Positions 10,112 through 21,801 are shown, numbered from the stretch's first letter. The stretch is DNA of 64,000 nt from Caldalkalibacillus uzonensis (GCF_030814135.1 NZ_JAUSUQ010000007.1:124001-188000); one strand, 5' to 3'. A program made the numbers and translations. Notes: generated from the letters alone by a model not told the origin.

Positions 10112-10142
10112 ATGGCATAAAATCCTTTAATCGGTCTATAAT
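10112..10142 (+). promoter_or_regulatory. Probable SigA promoter of rpoE
   Basis: A perfect TATAAT lies at 10137-10142, about 45 bp before the rpoE start. The -35 region is poor: ATGGCA at 10112-10117 matches four of six consensus bases with a 19-bp spacer. The position between icmF and rpoE fits a fresh promoter for rpoE. Confidence 0.55.
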
Positions 10143-10187
10143 GTAGTGATAGAGCATACCAGAGACTGAGGAAGGGAAGTGCTAGGA

Positions 10188-10691
10188 TTGAGTGCGCTCA
10201 AAGAGCTCGATCAACTGACCATACAGGAAATGTCCGTAGTGGATATTGTCTATCAACTCTTAAAAGAAGCCAAAGAACCCAAGCCCTTTGACGAATTGTT
10301 TCGGGAGGTAGCTGAACTAAAGGGCTTCTCAGAGGAACAAAGCTCAAGTGTCATTGCCCGGCTGTATACGGAGATCAATATAGATGGACGCTTTAAGCCA
10401 GTGGGAGATAACCTGTGGGGTCTGCGCAGCTGGTATCCGGTTGAACAAACAGAAGAACCGGTGATGGCTGAGACAAGGAAGAAAAAGAAAAAGCAGGCTC
10501 CGGATGATGACGACTTTGATGATCTGTCCGATGAATTAGTGGATGACGATCTGGACGAAGAACTTGACGATGAAGAGCTTTACGACGAAGAGCTGGACGA
10601 AGACCTCGATGAAGCGCTGGATGAGGATGAGTTGGATGAGGATGAGTTTGCGCCGTTTGATGACCTGGGCGATGATGATGACAAGGTTTAA
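10188..10691 (+). CDS. rpoE: RNA polymerase delta subunit
   Basis: A 167-residue RNA polymerase delta subunit, which speeds polymerase recycling and raises promoter selectivity in Gram-positive bacteria. The folded N-terminal domain ends with the conserved GRFKPVGDNLWGLRSWYP segment at about residue 80; then a short lysine-rich stretch (KKKKKQ) leads into a tail of about 60 residues that is almost entirely Asp, Glu and Leu. I prefer the TTG at 10188, ten bases after the AAGGGA ribosome site; an in-frame GTG at 10179 would sit directly on it. pyrG follows, as in B. subtilis. Confidence 0.93.
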   Translation: MSALKELDQLTIQEMSVVDIVYQLLKEAKEPKPFDELFREVAELKGFSEEQSSSVIARLYTEINIDGRFKPVGDNLWGLRSWYPVEQTEEPVMAETRKKKKKQAPDDDDFDDLSDELVDDDLDEELDDEELYDEELDEDLDEALDEDELDEDEFAPFDDLGDDDDKV

Positions 10692-10723
10692 AAGACCGGC
10701 GGAAGAAAGGTGTATCTCAAGGC

Positions 10724-10752
10724 TTGACATCTTTCTGGTGAAGGAGTAACAT
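10724..10752 (+). promoter_or_regulatory. SigA promoter of pyrG with GGGCC start
   Basis: A perfect -35 TTGACA at 10724-10729 and -10 TAACAT at 10747-10752 are separated by exactly 17 bp. The start point, seven bases further, would be G10760, and the transcript would begin GGGCC. A run of three G followed by a pyrimidine is the start sequence on which B. subtilis-type pyrG polymerase slippage depends. Confidence 0.8.
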
Positions 10753-10759
10753 ATGTGCT

Positions 10760-12520
<1,761 letters not shown>

Positions 12521-12645
12521 AGGGACTGCTGGTACAAAGTGACAGGTTAGGCCTTAAGTATGGGAAGGTTAGGTCTATAGATCCACGATTAAGATCATCC
12601 AAAATCTTTTCCCCGATTTTCTGAAAAAAAGCCATGAAAAAAAGA

Positions 12646-12671
12646 AGGATTCCGGCCATTAAGGCAAGAAT
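12646..12671 (+). promoter_or_regulatory. Candidate SigH promoter of spo0F
   Basis: AGGATTC at 12646-12652 and GAAT at 12668-12671 match the SigH pattern (AGGAwww, 11-12 bp plus three bases, GAAT) with correct spacing. In B. subtilis spo0F is transcribed by SigH-RNA polymerase at the onset of sporulation. The short motifs make this a moderate call. Confidence 0.5.
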
Positions 12672-12710
12672 GTAACAAATAATGAAGGTCAGAAGCGAGG
12701 AGGGATAAAA

Positions 12711-13085
12711 ATGGCTAAAGCCAAAATCTTAATCGTGGATGACCAATACGGTATCCGCATCTTGTTGTCCGAAGTGTTGCAAAGTCAAGGTTACATCACG
12801 TTTAAAGCGTCCAACGGCAAACAGGCAATTGAGATCGCCAAAAAGGAACGGCCGGATCTAGTGATATTGGATATGAAAATTCCAGGGATGGACGGCTTGG
12901 ATATTTTAAAACATCTTAAGGCATTTGACAGCTCGATCCAAGTGATTATGATGACGGCCTATGGGGAGCTGGACATGATCAAGGAAGCCATGCAGCTGGG
13001 GGCTTTGGCTCATTTTAGCAAACCCTTTGATATTGATGAACTGTGCAAAAAAGTAGAGGAGTATTTGCTGCCCTTGACTCCTTAA
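12711..13085 (+). CDS. spo0F: Sporulation phosphorelay response regulator Spo0F
   Basis: A 124-residue single-domain receiver that carries phosphate from sporulation kinases to Spo0B. The acidic pair is Asp10/Asp11, the phosphoacceptor Asp54 lies in [10 protein letters not shown], the conserved Thr is in MMTAYGE and Lys in FSKPFD. There is no output domain, as expected for Spo0F. A GGAGGG ribosome site precedes the ATG. Its place between pyrG and fbaA is the Spo0F position in Bacillus, and the upstream SigH-like promoter supports the assignment. Confidence 0.96.
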   Translation: MAKAKILIVDDQYGIRILLSEVLQSQGYITFKASNGKQAIEIAKKERPDLVILDMKIPGMDGLDILKHLKAFDSSIQVIMMTAYGELDMIKEAMQLGALAHFSKPFDIDELCKKVEEYLLPLTP

Positions 13086-13092
13086 GTTTCAT

Positions 13093-13121
13093 TTGCTGCC
13101 AGATAAGCAGGTTAGTATAAT
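13093..13121 (+). promoter_or_regulatory. Probable SigA promoter of fbaA
   Basis: TATAAT at 13116-13121 is preceded at 17 bp by TTGCTG (13093-13098), which shares the TTG of the -35 consensus. It lies in the 100-bp gap between spo0F and fbaA. Confidence 0.6.
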
Positions 13122-13185
13122 ATAAAGCGTATGAATAGTTAAGAAAAATTAATTAAAGATAATAATTAAGGAGGATACATACGCC

Positions 13186-14052
13186 ATGCCTTTGGTTTCA
13201 ATGACAGACATGCTGAACAAAGCGGTTGAGGGCAAGTATGCCGTCGGACAATTCAACCTGAATAATCTGGAGTTTACCCAGGCCATCTTGCAAGCAGCCC
13301 AAGAAGAGCGTTCTCCTGTTATTTTAGGTGTCAGTGAAGGGGCTGCCCGCTACATGGGCGGATTTAAACTGGTTGTCAATATGGTCAAAGCCTTGATGGA
13401 AGAGTACAACGTCACTGTTCCTGTAGCCATTCATTTGGATCACGGTTCCTCGTTTGAAAATTGCGTCAAAGCTATCCATGCCGGTTTTACCTCGGTGATG
13501 ATTGACGGATCGCATCTACCCTTAGAAGAGAACATTGCTTTGACGAAAAAAGTAGTGGATGTAGCTCATGCTTTGGGTGTTTCTGTTGAAGCCGAATTAG
13601 GGAGAATCGGCGGGCAGGAGGATGATCTGGTCGTTGATGATGCGGAAGCGATGTATGCGGTTCCCGAAGAATGCGAGCAATTAGTTCGTGAAACAAAGGT
13701 AGACTGCTTTGCTCCGGCCTTAGGTTCGGTTCATGGTCCCTACAAAGGGGAGCCTAAACTGGGGTTTGACCGCATGGAAGTGATTCAAAGGCTGACAGGT
13801 GTACCACTCGTCTTGCATGGCGGAACCGGCATTCCCCTCAAAGATATTCAAAAAGCCATTTCATTAGGCACGGCCAAAATTAATGTCAACACAGAAAACC
13901 AAATGGCATCGGCCAAAACCGTGCGTCAGGTTTTGGATGAAAACCCGTCCTTGTATGATCCACGCAAATACCTGGGACCGGCCAGAGAGACCATTAAGGA
14001 AACGGTCAAAGGCAAAATGCGCGAATTTGGGTCCAGCAGGAAAGCTGAATAA
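13186..14052 (+). CDS. fbaA: Fructose-1,6-bisphosphate aldolase, class II
   Basis: A 288-residue zinc-dependent aldolase of glycolysis and gluconeogenesis, cleaving fructose-1,6-bisphosphate to dihydroxyacetone phosphate and glyceraldehyde-3-phosphate. The zinc ligands include the histidine of AIHLDHGSS and that of [19 protein letters not shown] carries conserved acidic residues. AAGGAGG lies before the ATG. It is followed after 19 bp by transaldolase. With glpX downstream, this region encodes three sugar-phosphate enzymes in a row of central carbon metabolism. Confidence 0.96.
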   Translation: MPLVSMTDMLNKAVEGKYAVGQFNLNNLEFTQAILQAAQEERSPVILGVSEGAARYMGGFKLVVNMVKALMEEYNVTVPVAIHLDHGSSFENCVKAIHAGFTSVMIDGSHLPLEENIALTKKVVDVAHALGVSVEAELGRIGGQEDDLVVDDAEAMYAVPEECEQLVRETKVDCFAPALGSVHGPYKGEPKLGFDRMEVIQRLTGVPLVLHGGTGIPLKDIQKAISLGTAKINVNTENQMASAKTVRQVLDENPSLYDPRKYLGPARETIKETVKGKMREFGSSRKAE

Positions 14053-14071
14053 TCGAGCAGGAGGGGGACAC

Positions 14072-14728
14072 ATGAAATTTTTTATCGACAGTGCAAACAT
14101 TGCTGAGATTAAAGAAGCCCATGCTCTGGGTGTGTTGGCTGGGGTGACCACCAACCCTTCTTTAGTGGCCAAGGAAGGGGTTGACTTTCATACACGCTTA
14201 AAAGAAATATGTGCAGTGGTTAAGGGGTCAGTTAGTGCGGAAGTAATAAGCGAGAAAGCGGAAGAGATGATTGCCGAAGGGGAGGAACTGGCTAAGATTG
14301 CCCCGCAAATTACCATTAAAGTGCCTATGACCACCGAAGGGTTAAAAGCGGTGCATGCTTTTAGTCAGAAAGGGATTAAAACCAACGTGACCCTTATTTT
14401 CTCTGCCAACCAGGCCCTGTTGGCCGCCCGGGCCGGTGCCACCTATGTGTCTCCGTTTTTGGGACGTCTGGACGACATCGGCCATGACGGCATGGAGTTG
14501 ATTGCCGATATTGCCGAGATATTTGCCCTGCATGGCATTGAGACGGAAATTATCGCTGCCTCCATCCGCCATCCCCAGCATGTACGGGAAGCTGCCTTGC
14601 ACGGGGCACATGTTGCCACCATTCCCTATAAAGTTCTCCAGCAATTGATTAAGCATCCTTTAACTGATATTGGTATTGAGAGATTCTTAAAGGACTGGGA
14701 AGAAGCCCAAAAGTCAGCACGGAACTGA
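14072..14728 (+). CDS. tal: Transaldolase, small (FSA/TalC) type
   Basis: A 218-residue transaldolase of the short subfamily (B. subtilis YwjH). It transfers a dihydroxyacetone unit in the pentose phosphate pathway. The Schiff-base lysine is Lys83 in [16 protein letters not shown] near residue 25 and the SPFLGRLDD segment are family hallmarks. The true start is the ATG at 14072 after GGAGGGGG; the frame is open much further upstream inside fbaA, but that is only overlap. It lies 19 bp after fbaA, so the two are probably co-transcribed. Confidence 0.95.
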   Translation: MKFFIDSANIAEIKEAHALGVLAGVTTNPSLVAKEGVDFHTRLKEICAVVKGSVSAEVISEKAEEMIAEGEELAKIAPQITIKVPMTTEGLKAVHAFSQKGIKTNVTLIFSANQALLAARAGATYVSPFLGRLDDIGHDGMELIADIAEIFALHGIETEIIAASIRHPQHVREAALHGAHVATIPYKVLQQLIKHPLTDIGIERFLKDWEEAQKSARN

Positions 14729-14804
14729 CCTGTTAAACCAGCATCATTTGGTCAATAATAGAACCAAACGTCTCAGAAGTGCACAAGGAAGGAGACCATG
14801 CTTC

Positions 14805-16091
14805 ATGGAGAAAATCGTGATAGAGGGGGGCACTCCCTTAAAAGGCAGAGTGCAAGTCAGCGGAGCTAAAAACAGCGCTGTTGCCCTGATTCCGGCTACC
14901 ATTCTGGCTGAATCGGAAACGGTGATTGATAACGTGCCCAATATCCGCGATGTTCATATTTTAATTGAGTTATTGCAAGAGATTGGCGGACAGGTCCGTT
15001 TAAGAGGCGGGGAATTGAAGGTTGACGCAAGCCGGATGAGAGACACCCCGCTGACCAACGGACGGGTCAAACAGTTGCGTGCCTCCTATTATCTGATGGG
15101 TGCCATGCTGGGTCGGTTCAAGCGGGCGGCAATCGGCCTCCCGGGAGGCTGCAATTTGGGACCGCGTCCCATTGACCAGCATATTAAGGGTTTTGAAGCA
15201 TTGGGTGCCAAAGTGCGCACTGAAAAAGGTGCCATCTATCTGGAGGCTGAAAAGCTATCCGGGGCCCGTATTTACTTAGATGTCGTCAGTGTGGGGGCCA
15301 CCATCAATATCATGCTGGCGGCTGTCAGAGCGGAAGGGCAAACCATTATTGAGAATGCAGCCAAAGAGCCGGAGATTATTGATGTGGCTACCTTGCTCTC
15401 TTCCATGGGGGCAAAGATTAAGGGAGCCGGAACAGATGTGATCCGTATTGAAGGCGTCAAACGAATGGATGGCTGCCGGCACAGCATTATTCCCGACCGA
15501 ATCGAGACAGGAACCTACATGATTGCTGCTGCTGCCAGCCGTGGGCAAGTGATGGTGGATCAGGTGATCCCCAAACACGTCGAGTCCTTAACTTCCAAGC
15601 TGCGCGAAATGGGCGTCAAAGTAGTTGAAGCAGATGAACATATTATTGTGGATGGCAGTCAGACCAAGTTGAAGGCTGTAGATATTAAAACATTGGTCCA
15701 CCCTGGTTTTCCCACCGATTTGCAGCAGCCGATGACCACCTTGCTGACTCAGGCTGAGGGAACCAGCATTGTCACCGACACCATTTATAGTTCCCGTTTC
15801 AAACAGGTGGATGAATTGAGGCGTATGGGCGCCAACATCAAAGTGGAGGGCCGCTCGGCCATTATTAGCGGACCTACACCTTTAACCGGAGCCAAGGTAA
15901 CAGCTAGCGACCTCCGAGCCGGTGCTGCTCTGGTCATTGCCGGCATAATTGCCTCTGGATTAACTGAAATCAGCGGTGTGGAGCATATTGAACGCGGTTA
16001 TGAGCAGTTGGAAGCCAAGTTAAAAGGCCTGGGGGTTCAAATCTGGCGCCAGTCTGCAGAAGGACAGGCCGCTTTGTACCGAGTCAAATAA
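14805..16091 (+). CDS. murAB: UDP-N-acetylglucosamine 1-carboxyvinyltransferase (second MurA)
   Basis: A 428-residue enolpyruvyl transferase catalysing the first committed step of peptidoglycan synthesis. Lys22 in GAKNS and Cys116 in LPGGCNLG are the catalytic residues; the cysteine is the one alkylated by fosfomycin. The ATG at 14805 follows AAGGAAGGAG. Low-GC Gram-positive bacteria usually carry two MurA enzymes; the other, MurAA, is encoded at 56339. This copy keeps the murAB (murZ) position between transaldolase and glpX. Confidence 0.94.
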   Translation: MEKIVIEGGTPLKGRVQVSGAKNSAVALIPATILAESETVIDNVPNIRDVHILIELLQEIGGQVRLRGGELKVDASRMRDTPLTNGRVKQLRASYYLMGAMLGRFKRAAIGLPGGCNLGPRPIDQHIKGFEALGAKVRTEKGAIYLEAEKLSGARIYLDVVSVGATINIMLAAVRAEGQTIIENAAKEPEIIDVATLLSSMGAKIKGAGTDVIRIEGVKRMDGCRHSIIPDRIETGTYMIAAAASRGQVMVDQVIPKHVESLTSKLREMGVKVVEADEHIIVDGSQTKLKAVDIKTLVHPGFPTDLQQPMTTLLTQAEGTSIVTDTIYSSRFKQVDELRRMGANIKVEGRSAIISGPTPLTGAKVTASDLRAGAALVIAGIIASGLTEISGVEHIERGYEQLEAKLKGLGVQIWRQSAEGQAALYRVK

Positions 16092-16184
16092 CATTCCTCT
16101 CACCTTCAACCTCTCATCATTTTCTTCCCAGATGGTTTGTGACGTCACTTCATTTTCTGTCCAACACAAGACATCATGTACAGT

Positions 16185-16211
16185 CCATGATCTCTCCTGC
16201 AGAGATCATGG
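16185..16211. other. Perfect 11-bp inverted repeat before glpX
   Basis: CCATGATCTCT (16185-16195) and AGAGATCATGG (16201-16211) form a perfect 11-bp stem with a 5-nt loop. No T-run follows, so an intrinsic terminator is unlikely unless helped by factors. It sits 74 bp before the glpX start in a 193-bp gap and could be an operator or a transcript-end hairpin. Confidence 0.55.
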
Positions 16212-16284
16212 GTTCCTATTGTGGAAGCCTTTTCTGTGAAGAGGAAACCGGTTGACGAGGAAACAAGCAAAAGGGGGAAACGAC

Positions 16285-17250
16285 ATGGAAAGAAGCTTAA
16301 CCATGGAGCTGGTTCGTGTGACTGAGGCAGCAGCTTTGGCTTCGGCCCGCTGGATGGGAAGGGGTCGTAAGGAAGAAGCCGACGATGCAGCCACCACAGC
16401 CATGCGCAAAGTATTTGATACGATTCCCATGCAAGGTACTGTAGTTATTGGAGAGGGAGAAATGGACGAGGCGCCCATGCTTTATATTGGGGAAAAATTG
16501 GGGACCGGTCAGGGGCCCGAGGTGGATGTGGCTGTTGATCCCTTGGAAGGTACCAACATCGTGGCCAAGGGCACGTGGAATGCGTTGTCTGTCCTGGCCA
16601 TTGCCGACAAGGGCAATTTGCTGCATGCCCCGGACATGTATATGGAGAAAATTGCCGTGGGACCTGCGGCTGTGGGCCAGATTGACCTGAATGCCTCGGT
16701 TACTGATAACCTAAAAGCCGTGGCCAAAGCGACCAATAAAGATATTTCTGATCTTGTCGCGGTGATTTTGGACAGAGAAAGGCACCGCCATATTATTGAA
16801 GAAGTGCGCCGGGCCGGGGCGCGTATCAAACTCATTTCCGATGGAGATGTGGCTGCGGCGATTAATACGGCTTTTGAGAATACAGGTGTGGATATTTTGT
16901 TTGGCACAGGCGGGGCACCTGAAGGGGTGATTGCCGCGGTTGCTTTAAAATGCCTGGGTGGCGAACTTCAGGGACGGCTGGTTCCCCAGACCGAGGAAGA
17001 GTGGGAGCGGTGCAAAAAGATGGGCATCACCAATCCCAAGCAGGTGCTCACCATGGAAGACCTGGTTGCAGGGGACGATGCCATTTTTGCCGCTACCGGT
17101 GTAACTGATGGGGAACTGCTCCGAGGAGTCCGTTTCCAAGGCAATACAGCCGAAACCACATCGGTGGTGATGCGGGCCAAGTCGGGGACGGTGCGTTTTA
17201 TTCAAGCCAAGCACCGCTTGGAGCGAAAGCCTAATATGGTGGTTGAATAA
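16285..17250 (+). CDS. glpX: Fructose-1,6-bisphosphatase, class II
   Basis: A 321-residue GlpX-type phosphatase removing the 1-phosphate of fructose-1,6-bisphosphate for gluconeogenesis. Metal-binding motifs [11 protein letters not shown] near residue 60 and DPLEGTN near residue 85 are intact, as is [10 protein letters not shown]. The ATG at 16285 follows AAGGGGG. Gene order murAB-glpX-rho is that of B. subtilis (ywjI). Together with fbaA upstream it covers the hexose-bisphosphate node. Confidence 0.94.
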   Translation: MERSLTMELVRVTEAAALASARWMGRGRKEEADDAATTAMRKVFDTIPMQGTVVIGEGEMDEAPMLYIGEKLGTGQGPEVDVAVDPLEGTNIVAKGTWNALSVLAIADKGNLLHAPDMYMEKIAVGPAAVGQIDLNASVTDNLKAVAKATNKDISDLVAVILDRERHRHIIEEVRRAGARIKLISDGDVAAAINTAFENTGVDILFGTGGAPEGVIAAVALKCLGGELQGRLVPQTEEEWERCKKMGITNPKQVLTMEDLVAGDDAIFAATGVTDGELLRGVRFQGNTAETTSVVMRAKSGTVRFIQAKHRLERKPNMVVE

Positions 17251-17309
17251 ACACACATGAATGAGACACAGCAAGCAAAAGAGATTATGAAAAGTGGTGG
17301 GAGAAAACG

Positions 17310-18575
17310 ATGACAACACATCTGGAGTTAGCCAGCTTGGAGGAAAAAAAATTAAGTGACCTGTATAAACTGGCCAGGGAGTACAAAATCTCTTATTATT
17401 CACAACTGAAAAAGAAAGAGTTGATTTTTGCCATTCTCAAAGCTCAGGCTGAAAAAGACGGCTATCTGTTCATGGAAGGGATCCTGGAAATTTTGAGTGA
17501 GGGTTACGGTTTCTTGCGGCCCATTAACTATGCACCTTCCTCAGAAGATATTTATATTTCTGCTTCCCAAATCCGTCGCTTTGAGTTGAGAAACGGGGAC
17601 AAAGTATCTGGAAAAGTGAGACCACCCAAGGAAAATGAGCGCTATTTCGGTCTGTTGCATGTGGATGCGGTCAACGGACAGGATCCTGAATTGGCCAAAG
17701 AACGGGTTCATTTCCCCGGACTTACCCCTGTCTACCCCGATCAAAAGCTGGTTCTGGAGAGCAGTCCGGACAAGCTTGCCCCCCGTATTATTGACCTGAT
17801 TGCGCCGGTTGGTTTGGGACAGCGGGGATTGATCGTGGCGCCCCCCAAAGCTGGAAAAACGATGCTGTTAAAAGAGATTGCCAACAGCATTACCACCAAT
17901 CATCCTGAAATCGATCTCATTGTGCTATTAATCGATGAGCGCCCCGAAGAAGTAACGGATATGCAGCGCTCTGTCAAAGGGGAAGTGGTCAGTTCCACCT
18001 TTGATGAGGTGCCCGAAAATCATATTCGTGTCGCGGAACTGGTCTTGGAACGGGCCATGCGCTTGGTGGAACACAAAAAAGATGTGGTCATTCTGCTGGA
18101 CAGCATCACCCGCTTGGCCCGGGCTTACAACCTGGTGATTCCACCCAGCGGACGCACCTTATCCGGCGGGATTGACCCGGCTGCTTTCCACCGCCCCAAA
18201 CGCTTTTTTGGTGCCGCCCGCAATATTGAAGAGGGGGGCAGCCTGACCATTCTGGCTACGGCCCTGATTGACACCGGTTCGCGCATGGATGATGTGATTT
18301 ATGAAGAATTTAAAGGGACCGGTAATATGGAACTGCATCTGGACCGTCGTCTGGCCGAACGGCGCATTTATCCGGCCATTGACATCCGCCGTTCAGGGAC
18401 GCGCCGGGAAGAATTGCTGCTTGACCCCGATGATTTGGAGAAATTGTGGAACATCCGCAAAACCATGAATGAAACCCCGGATTTTACAGAGCAATTTATC
18501 CGTAAATTAAAGGCAACCAAGTCCAATTTGGAGTTTATGGCCTTATTTGAATCTAAATCCTCTTCTTCAGCTTAA
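17310..18575 (+). CDS. rho: Transcription termination factor Rho
   Basis: A 421-residue hexameric RNA helicase that ends transcription. The N-terminal SAP-like helical part ([16 protein letters not shown]) leads into the cold-shock-type RNA-binding domain with EGYGFLR; Walker A is APPKAGKT at about residue 180, Walker [16 protein letters not shown], and the Q-loop/R-loop region [17 protein letters not shown] follows. Length is normal for Bacillus. A GGTGG site precedes the ATG. No clear intrinsic terminator follows the gene. Confidence 0.97.
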   Translation: MTTHLELASLEEKKLSDLYKLAREYKISYYSQLKKKELIFAILKAQAEKDGYLFMEGILEILSEGYGFLRPINYAPSSEDIYISASQIRRFELRNGDKVSGKVRPPKENERYFGLLHVDAVNGQDPELAKERVHFPGLTPVYPDQKLVLESSPDKLAPRIIDLIAPVGLGQRGLIVAPPKAGKTMLLKEIANSITTNHPEIDLIVLLIDERPEEVTDMQRSVKGEVVSSTFDEVPENHIRVAELVLERAMRLVEHKKDVVILLDSITRLARAYNLVIPPSGRTLSGGIDPAAFHRPKRFFGAARNIEEGGSLTILATALIDTGSRMDDVIYEEFKGTGNMELHLDRRLAERRIYPAIDIRRSGTRREELLLDPDDLEKLWNIRKTMNETPDFTEQFIRKLKATKSNLEFMALFESKSSSSA

Positions 18576-18590
18576 GTGGTGATATTTTTC

Positions 18591-18641
18591 CCTTCAGCAG
18601 CATAGGATTGTAAATAATGCTGTCATCAAGCTGTCTGAAGG
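18591..18641 (+). promoter_or_regulatory. Imperfect hairpin overlapping the ribosome site of the LysM/M23 gene
   Basis: CCTTCAG (18591-18597) can pair with CTGAAGG (18635-18641), and inside it CAGCAT (18598-18603) with ATGCTG (18617-18622), with an unpaired 12 nt on one side. The outer 3' arm overlaps the AAGGAGGG ribosome site (18638-18645), so folding could limit translation of the peptidase gene at 18653. No T-run follows it. Confidence 0.4.
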
Positions 18642-18652
18642 AGGGACATTGT

Positions 18653-19717
18653 GTGGGCTCAGTGAAAAAAGTGGTGGCCACAACCCTGGTCTTAACAGGG
18701 GGAACTGCTCTCTCAGCGATGGATGCGGAAGCCGCTGAGATCAAAGACGGCGGCTTTCTGGATGAAGATTTGGAGGAGCTGGAAGCAGAGTGGATCGAAA
18801 ATGCACTGCGCCACTATACCAATCCTCTCAATCGTCTTCAGCTTGACGTGAAAGATGAGGAGATGGAGGAGTATATCACCTATACGGTTCAGGCAGGAGA
18901 CACCTTGTCGGAAATAGCTCACCGGTTTGATATTCCTGTGCGGGAAATAGCGGTACAGAACGGCATTACCAACACTCACTTTATCCGTGAGGGGCAAGAA
19001 TTAAAGATCCGCCTGAAAGAAGTTGAATACGTGGTACGGCATGGCGACACCCTGGAGACCATTGCTGAGGCACATGGGGTCAGTATGGAGAAATTGCTGG
19101 CTCATAATGCCCAGCTGCGTCTCAATAACCGGACTGTTTTTCCCGGCCAGGCCATCAATATTCCTACATCTCCCCCGCCGGAACCTGTTCCCCAGCCTGT
19201 GCTCTCGCCCCGCCAGCAGAAAGCACCTGTTACCGTGGCCAGCCGCTCCCAGAACCGCCCTTCACAGGAACAAGAGCAAAAAGAGACCGCGACCGCAGAA
19301 AACACTACGGCATCGGCACAGGCCACATCTGCCTCAGCAAGTGACATCGGCTTTTTCTCCTGGCCAATAAAAGGAACAATTACCAGTCCGTTTGGCATGA
19401 GATGGGGGAGAATGCACAATGGAGTGGATATTGCCAACCCGGAAAGAAATGCGGCGGTGCAAGCAGCTCGCGAAGGAGTGGTCAAGCAAGCGAATTACCA
19501 CGGGGGTTACGGTTATTTGGTGATCGTTGACCATGGTGGGGGAGTAGAAACCTATTATGCCCACCTCAGCCAGATTGCCGTCAGTCAAGGGCAGTCCATT
19601 GCCGAGGGGGAGGTGCTGGGTTACCAAGGCATGTCAGGGAACGCCACCGGATACCATCTCCACTTTGAAGTACGATTGAACAATAAGCCCCTCAACCCGA
19701 TCCACTATCTTCCATAA
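18653..19717 (+). CDS. Secreted cell-wall peptidase with two LysM domains and an M23 domain
   Basis: A 354-residue exported protein. A signal-like N-terminus (basic, then TTLVLTGGTALSA) is followed by LysM domains at about 76-120 and 125-171, each with the (Q/R)xGDTL motif, a Pro/Gln/Ala-rich linker (172-235), and a LytM/M23 zinc peptidase domain at about 240-354. The metal ligands are present: HNGVD supplies His and Asp and HLHFE the third ligand, so it should be an active glycyl-glycine or DD-endopeptidase cutting peptidoglycan cross-links. The GTG at 18653 lies 7 nt after AAGGAGGG. B. subtilis has no such gene between rho and rpmE. Whether it acts in growth or sporulation is unknown. Confidence 0.85.
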   Translation: MGSVKKVVATTLVLTGGTALSAMDAEAAEIKDGGFLDEDLEELEAEWIENALRHYTNPLNRLQLDVKDEEMEEYITYTVQAGDTLSEIAHRFDIPVREIAVQNGITNTHFIREGQELKIRLKEVEYVVRHGDTLETIAEAHGVSMEKLLAHNAQLRLNNRTVFPGQAINIPTSPPPEPVPQPVLSPRQQKAPVTVASRSQNRPSQEQEQKETATAENTTASAQATSASASDIGFFSWPIKGTITSPFGMRWGRMHNGVDIANPERNAAVQAAREGVVKQANYHGGYGYLVIVDHGGGVETYYAHLSQIAVSQGQSIAEGEVLGYQGMSGNATGYHLHFEVRLNNKPLNPIHYLP

Positions 19718-19738
19718 TCCCTTGCTCCTCTTGCCCTG

Positions 19739-19768
19739 TTGCCAAGGAGAGTTGAACCATGCTATAAT
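19739..19768 (+). promoter_or_regulatory. SigA promoter of rpmE
   Basis: TTGCCA at 19739-19744 (five of six) and a perfect TATAAT at 19763-19768 are 18 bp apart, in the 112-bp gap before rpmE. Confidence 0.7.
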
Positions 19769-19829
19769 ATAATATGTTTTGAAAGAACTCTGTTTCGTGT
19801 TGATTCAGGGCAAAAAGGAGTGAAAGAAG

Positions 19830-20033
19830 ATGAAACAAGGCATTCACCCTAACTATCACGTCACCAAAGTGGTTTGCCAGTGTGGAAATGAGTTTGAAAC
19901 GGGTTCCACTAAAGCCGAAGTGCTGCGCGTGGAGATCTGCTCCAACTGTCACCCGTTCTTTACCGGAAAACAAAAATTCGTCGATGCAGGCGGACGTGTG
20001 GACCGTTTCAAAAGAAAATACAACCTGCAATAA
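19830..20033 (+). CDS. rpmE: 50S ribosomal protein L31, zinc-binding type
   Basis: A 67-residue L31. Four cysteines in two pairs, CQC at 16-18 and CSNC at 37-40, mark the zinc-containing (C+) form, which in Bacillus is replaced by a zinc-free paralogue under zinc starvation. An AAAGGAGTG ribosome site precedes the ATG. It has its own promoter and is closed by a strong terminator at 20063. Confidence 0.97.
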   Translation: MKQGIHPNYHVTKVVCQCGNEFETGSTKAEVLRVEICSNCHPFFTGKQKFVDAGGRVDRFKRKYNLQ

Positions 20034-20062
20034 ACGGACGACAATCATATGTTGCGTTGGAC

Positions 20063-20092
20063 AAAACAGGCAAGGACGCTTGCCTGTTTTTT
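20063..20092 (+). terminator. Intrinsic terminator after rpmE
   Basis: A perfect 12-bp stem (20063-20074 with 20079-20090) with a 4-nt GACG loop; the 3' arm merges into a run of six T. Confidence 0.93.
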
Positions 20093-20146
20093 GCTACATA
20101 TGTGGCCTGATGATCCTTATTACTGATGTTGGGGGCGCTGTCATTG

Positions 20147-20776
20147 ATGCATGTGGTAAAGCACAACGGATGGATTGAAGTGATTTGCGGCAGCATGTTT
20201 TCAGGCAAGAGCGAAGAATTAATCCGGCGGGTGCGCCTGGCCCGTTACGCCAAACAACACACACAGGTTTTTAAACCTGTGCTAGATAACCGTTACAGTG
20301 AGGTAGCTGTTGTCTCCCATAACGGCACCTCTCTCTCTGCTATTCCTGTGGAACAGGCCAGCCACATTGTGGATCAGGTGCAGGAAAAAACAGAATGCGT
20401 GGCCATTGATGAAGTTCAGTTTTTTGATGAAGCTGTGGTAGAAGTGGCCCAGTACTTGGCCAACAAGGGCAAACGGGTGATTTGCGCCGGGCTGGATCAG
20501 GACTTTCGTGGACAACCCTTCGGCCCCACGCCGCAGCTGTTGGCCTGTGCCGAATATGTCACCAAATTGCAAGCCGTTTGTGCTTGCTGCGGAGCACCGG
20601 CCAGCCGGACTCAACGCCTGATCAACGGAGAACCGGCCCATGTGAACGACCCAGTCATATTGATTGGAGCCAAGGAAAGCTATGAACCCCGTTGCCGCCA
20701 CTGCCATGAAGTGAAAGGAGTGAAGGCTTCATGTTTGACCGCTTACAAGCATTGGAAGATCGTTACGAGGAATTGA
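20147..20776 (+). CDS. tdk: Thymidine kinase
   Basis: A 209-residue type II thymidine kinase for pyrimidine salvage. The P-loop [14 protein letters not shown] lies near the N-terminus, AIDEVQFF is the Walker B, and the zinc-binding cysteines occur in CACCGAP and CRHCH. The ATG at 20147 aligns with the B. subtilis start; the ribosome site is weak. The frame does not stop after the usual HHEV-type end but continues about 20 residues and overlaps the first 46 bases of prfA in another frame, an unusually long overlap that would couple the two genes. Confidence 0.93.
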   Translation: MHVVKHNGWIEVICGSMFSGKSEELIRRVRLARYAKQHTQVFKPVLDNRYSEVAVVSHNGTSLSAIPVEQASHIVDQVQEKTECVAIDEVQFFDEAVVEVAQYLANKGKRVICAGLDQDFRGQPFGPTPQLLACAEYVTKLQAVCACCGAPASRTQRLINGEPAHVNDPVILIGAKESYEPRCRHCHEVKGVKASCLTAYKHWKIVTRN

Positions 20777-21801
20777 ACCGTCTGTTGTCAGATCCTGCTG
20801 TGGCCAGTGATCCCAAAAAACTGCGGGATTACTCCAAAGAGCAGTCTGAACTGGAGGAAACGGTTTCCTGCTACCGTGAGTATAAAGATGCGGTTCAGCA
20901 ATTGAAAGATGCCAAATCCATGCTGGAAGAAAAACTGGATGACGAACTGCGGGAGATGGTCAAAGAGGAGATTGCTGAACTGAGTGAGAAAAAAGAAGCC
21001 TTGGAAGAGAAGCTGAAAATCCTCTTGCTGCCCAAAGATCCTAACGACGAGAAGAACGTGATTGTGGAAATCCGCGGGGCAGCGGGCGGTGATGAAGCGG
21101 CCTTGTTTGCCGGGGATTTATTCAAAATGTACACCCGCTATGCGGAAGATCAAGGGTGGAAAATTGAAGTGATCGAAGCCCACCCCAATGATGTAGGCGG
21201 GTATAAAGAGATTATTTTTACCATTAAAGGTAAGGGGGCTTATAGCCGCCTGAAATATGAAAGCGGAGCCCATCGGGTGCAGCGCGTCCCCGTAACTGAG
21301 TCCGGCGGACGTATTCATACCTCCACAGCGACGGTTGCTGTCTTGCCTGAGGCGGAGGAAATCGATGTGCAGATTGACGAAAAAGATATCCGTGTGGATG
21401 TGTTCTGCTCCAGTGGCCCCGGTGGGCAAAGCGTGAACACCACCCAATCAGCCGTGCGGATCACCCACATTCCCACCGGTATCGTTGTGTCTTGCCAAGA
21501 TGAGAAATCACAGCATAAAAACAAAGACAAGGCTATGAAAATTTTACGTGCCCGTGTCTATGACAAATATATGCAAGAGGCCCAGAGCGAATATGCCAGC
21601 ATCCGCAAGTCTGCTGTGGGCACAGGGGACCGCAGTGAGCGAATCCGGACGTATAACTTCCCCCAAAGCAGGGTGACTGATCATCGTATCGGGCTCTCGC
21701 TGCACAAGCTGGATCAGGTGTTGAACGGAGAGCTGGATGATATTATTGATGCGCTGATTGTGCAGGAACAATCGGCCCTTTTGGAGCGTCAGGAAGCCTG
21801 A
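20731..21801 (+). CDS. prfA: Peptide chain release factor 1
   Basis: A 356-residue RF1 that ends translation at UAA and UAG. The stop-codon-reading tripeptide is PVT at 187-189, and the peptidyl-tRNA-hydrolysing GGQ motif is at 231-233. An AAAGGAG site precedes the ATG. It overlaps the end of tdk by 46 bases and shares a TGATG junction with prmC, which methylates the GGQ glutamine; the coupling makes biological sense. Confidence 0.97.
   Translation: MFDRLQALEDRYEELNRLLSDPAVASDPKKLRDYSKEQSELEETVSCYREYKDAVQQLKDAKSMLEEKLDDELREMVKEEIAELSEKKEALEEKLKILLLPKDPNDEKNVIVEIRGAAGGDEAALFAGDLFKMYTRYAEDQGWKIEVIEAHPNDVGGYKEIIFTIKGKGAYSRLKYESGAHRVQRVPVTESGGRIHTSTATVAVLPEAEEIDVQIDEKDIRVDVFCSSGPGGQSVNTTQSAVRITHIPTGIVVSCQDEKSQHKNKDKAMKILRARVYDKYMQEAQSEYASIRKSAVGTGDRSERIRTYNFPQSRVTDHRIGLSLHKLDQVLNGELDDIIDALIVQEQSALLERQEA

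Noticed and set aside
14748-14804. An in-frame N-terminal extension of MurAB from 14748
   Set aside because: It has no ribosome site and the extra residues are unlike any MurA; ATG 14805 follows AAGGAAGGAG and aligns with the family.
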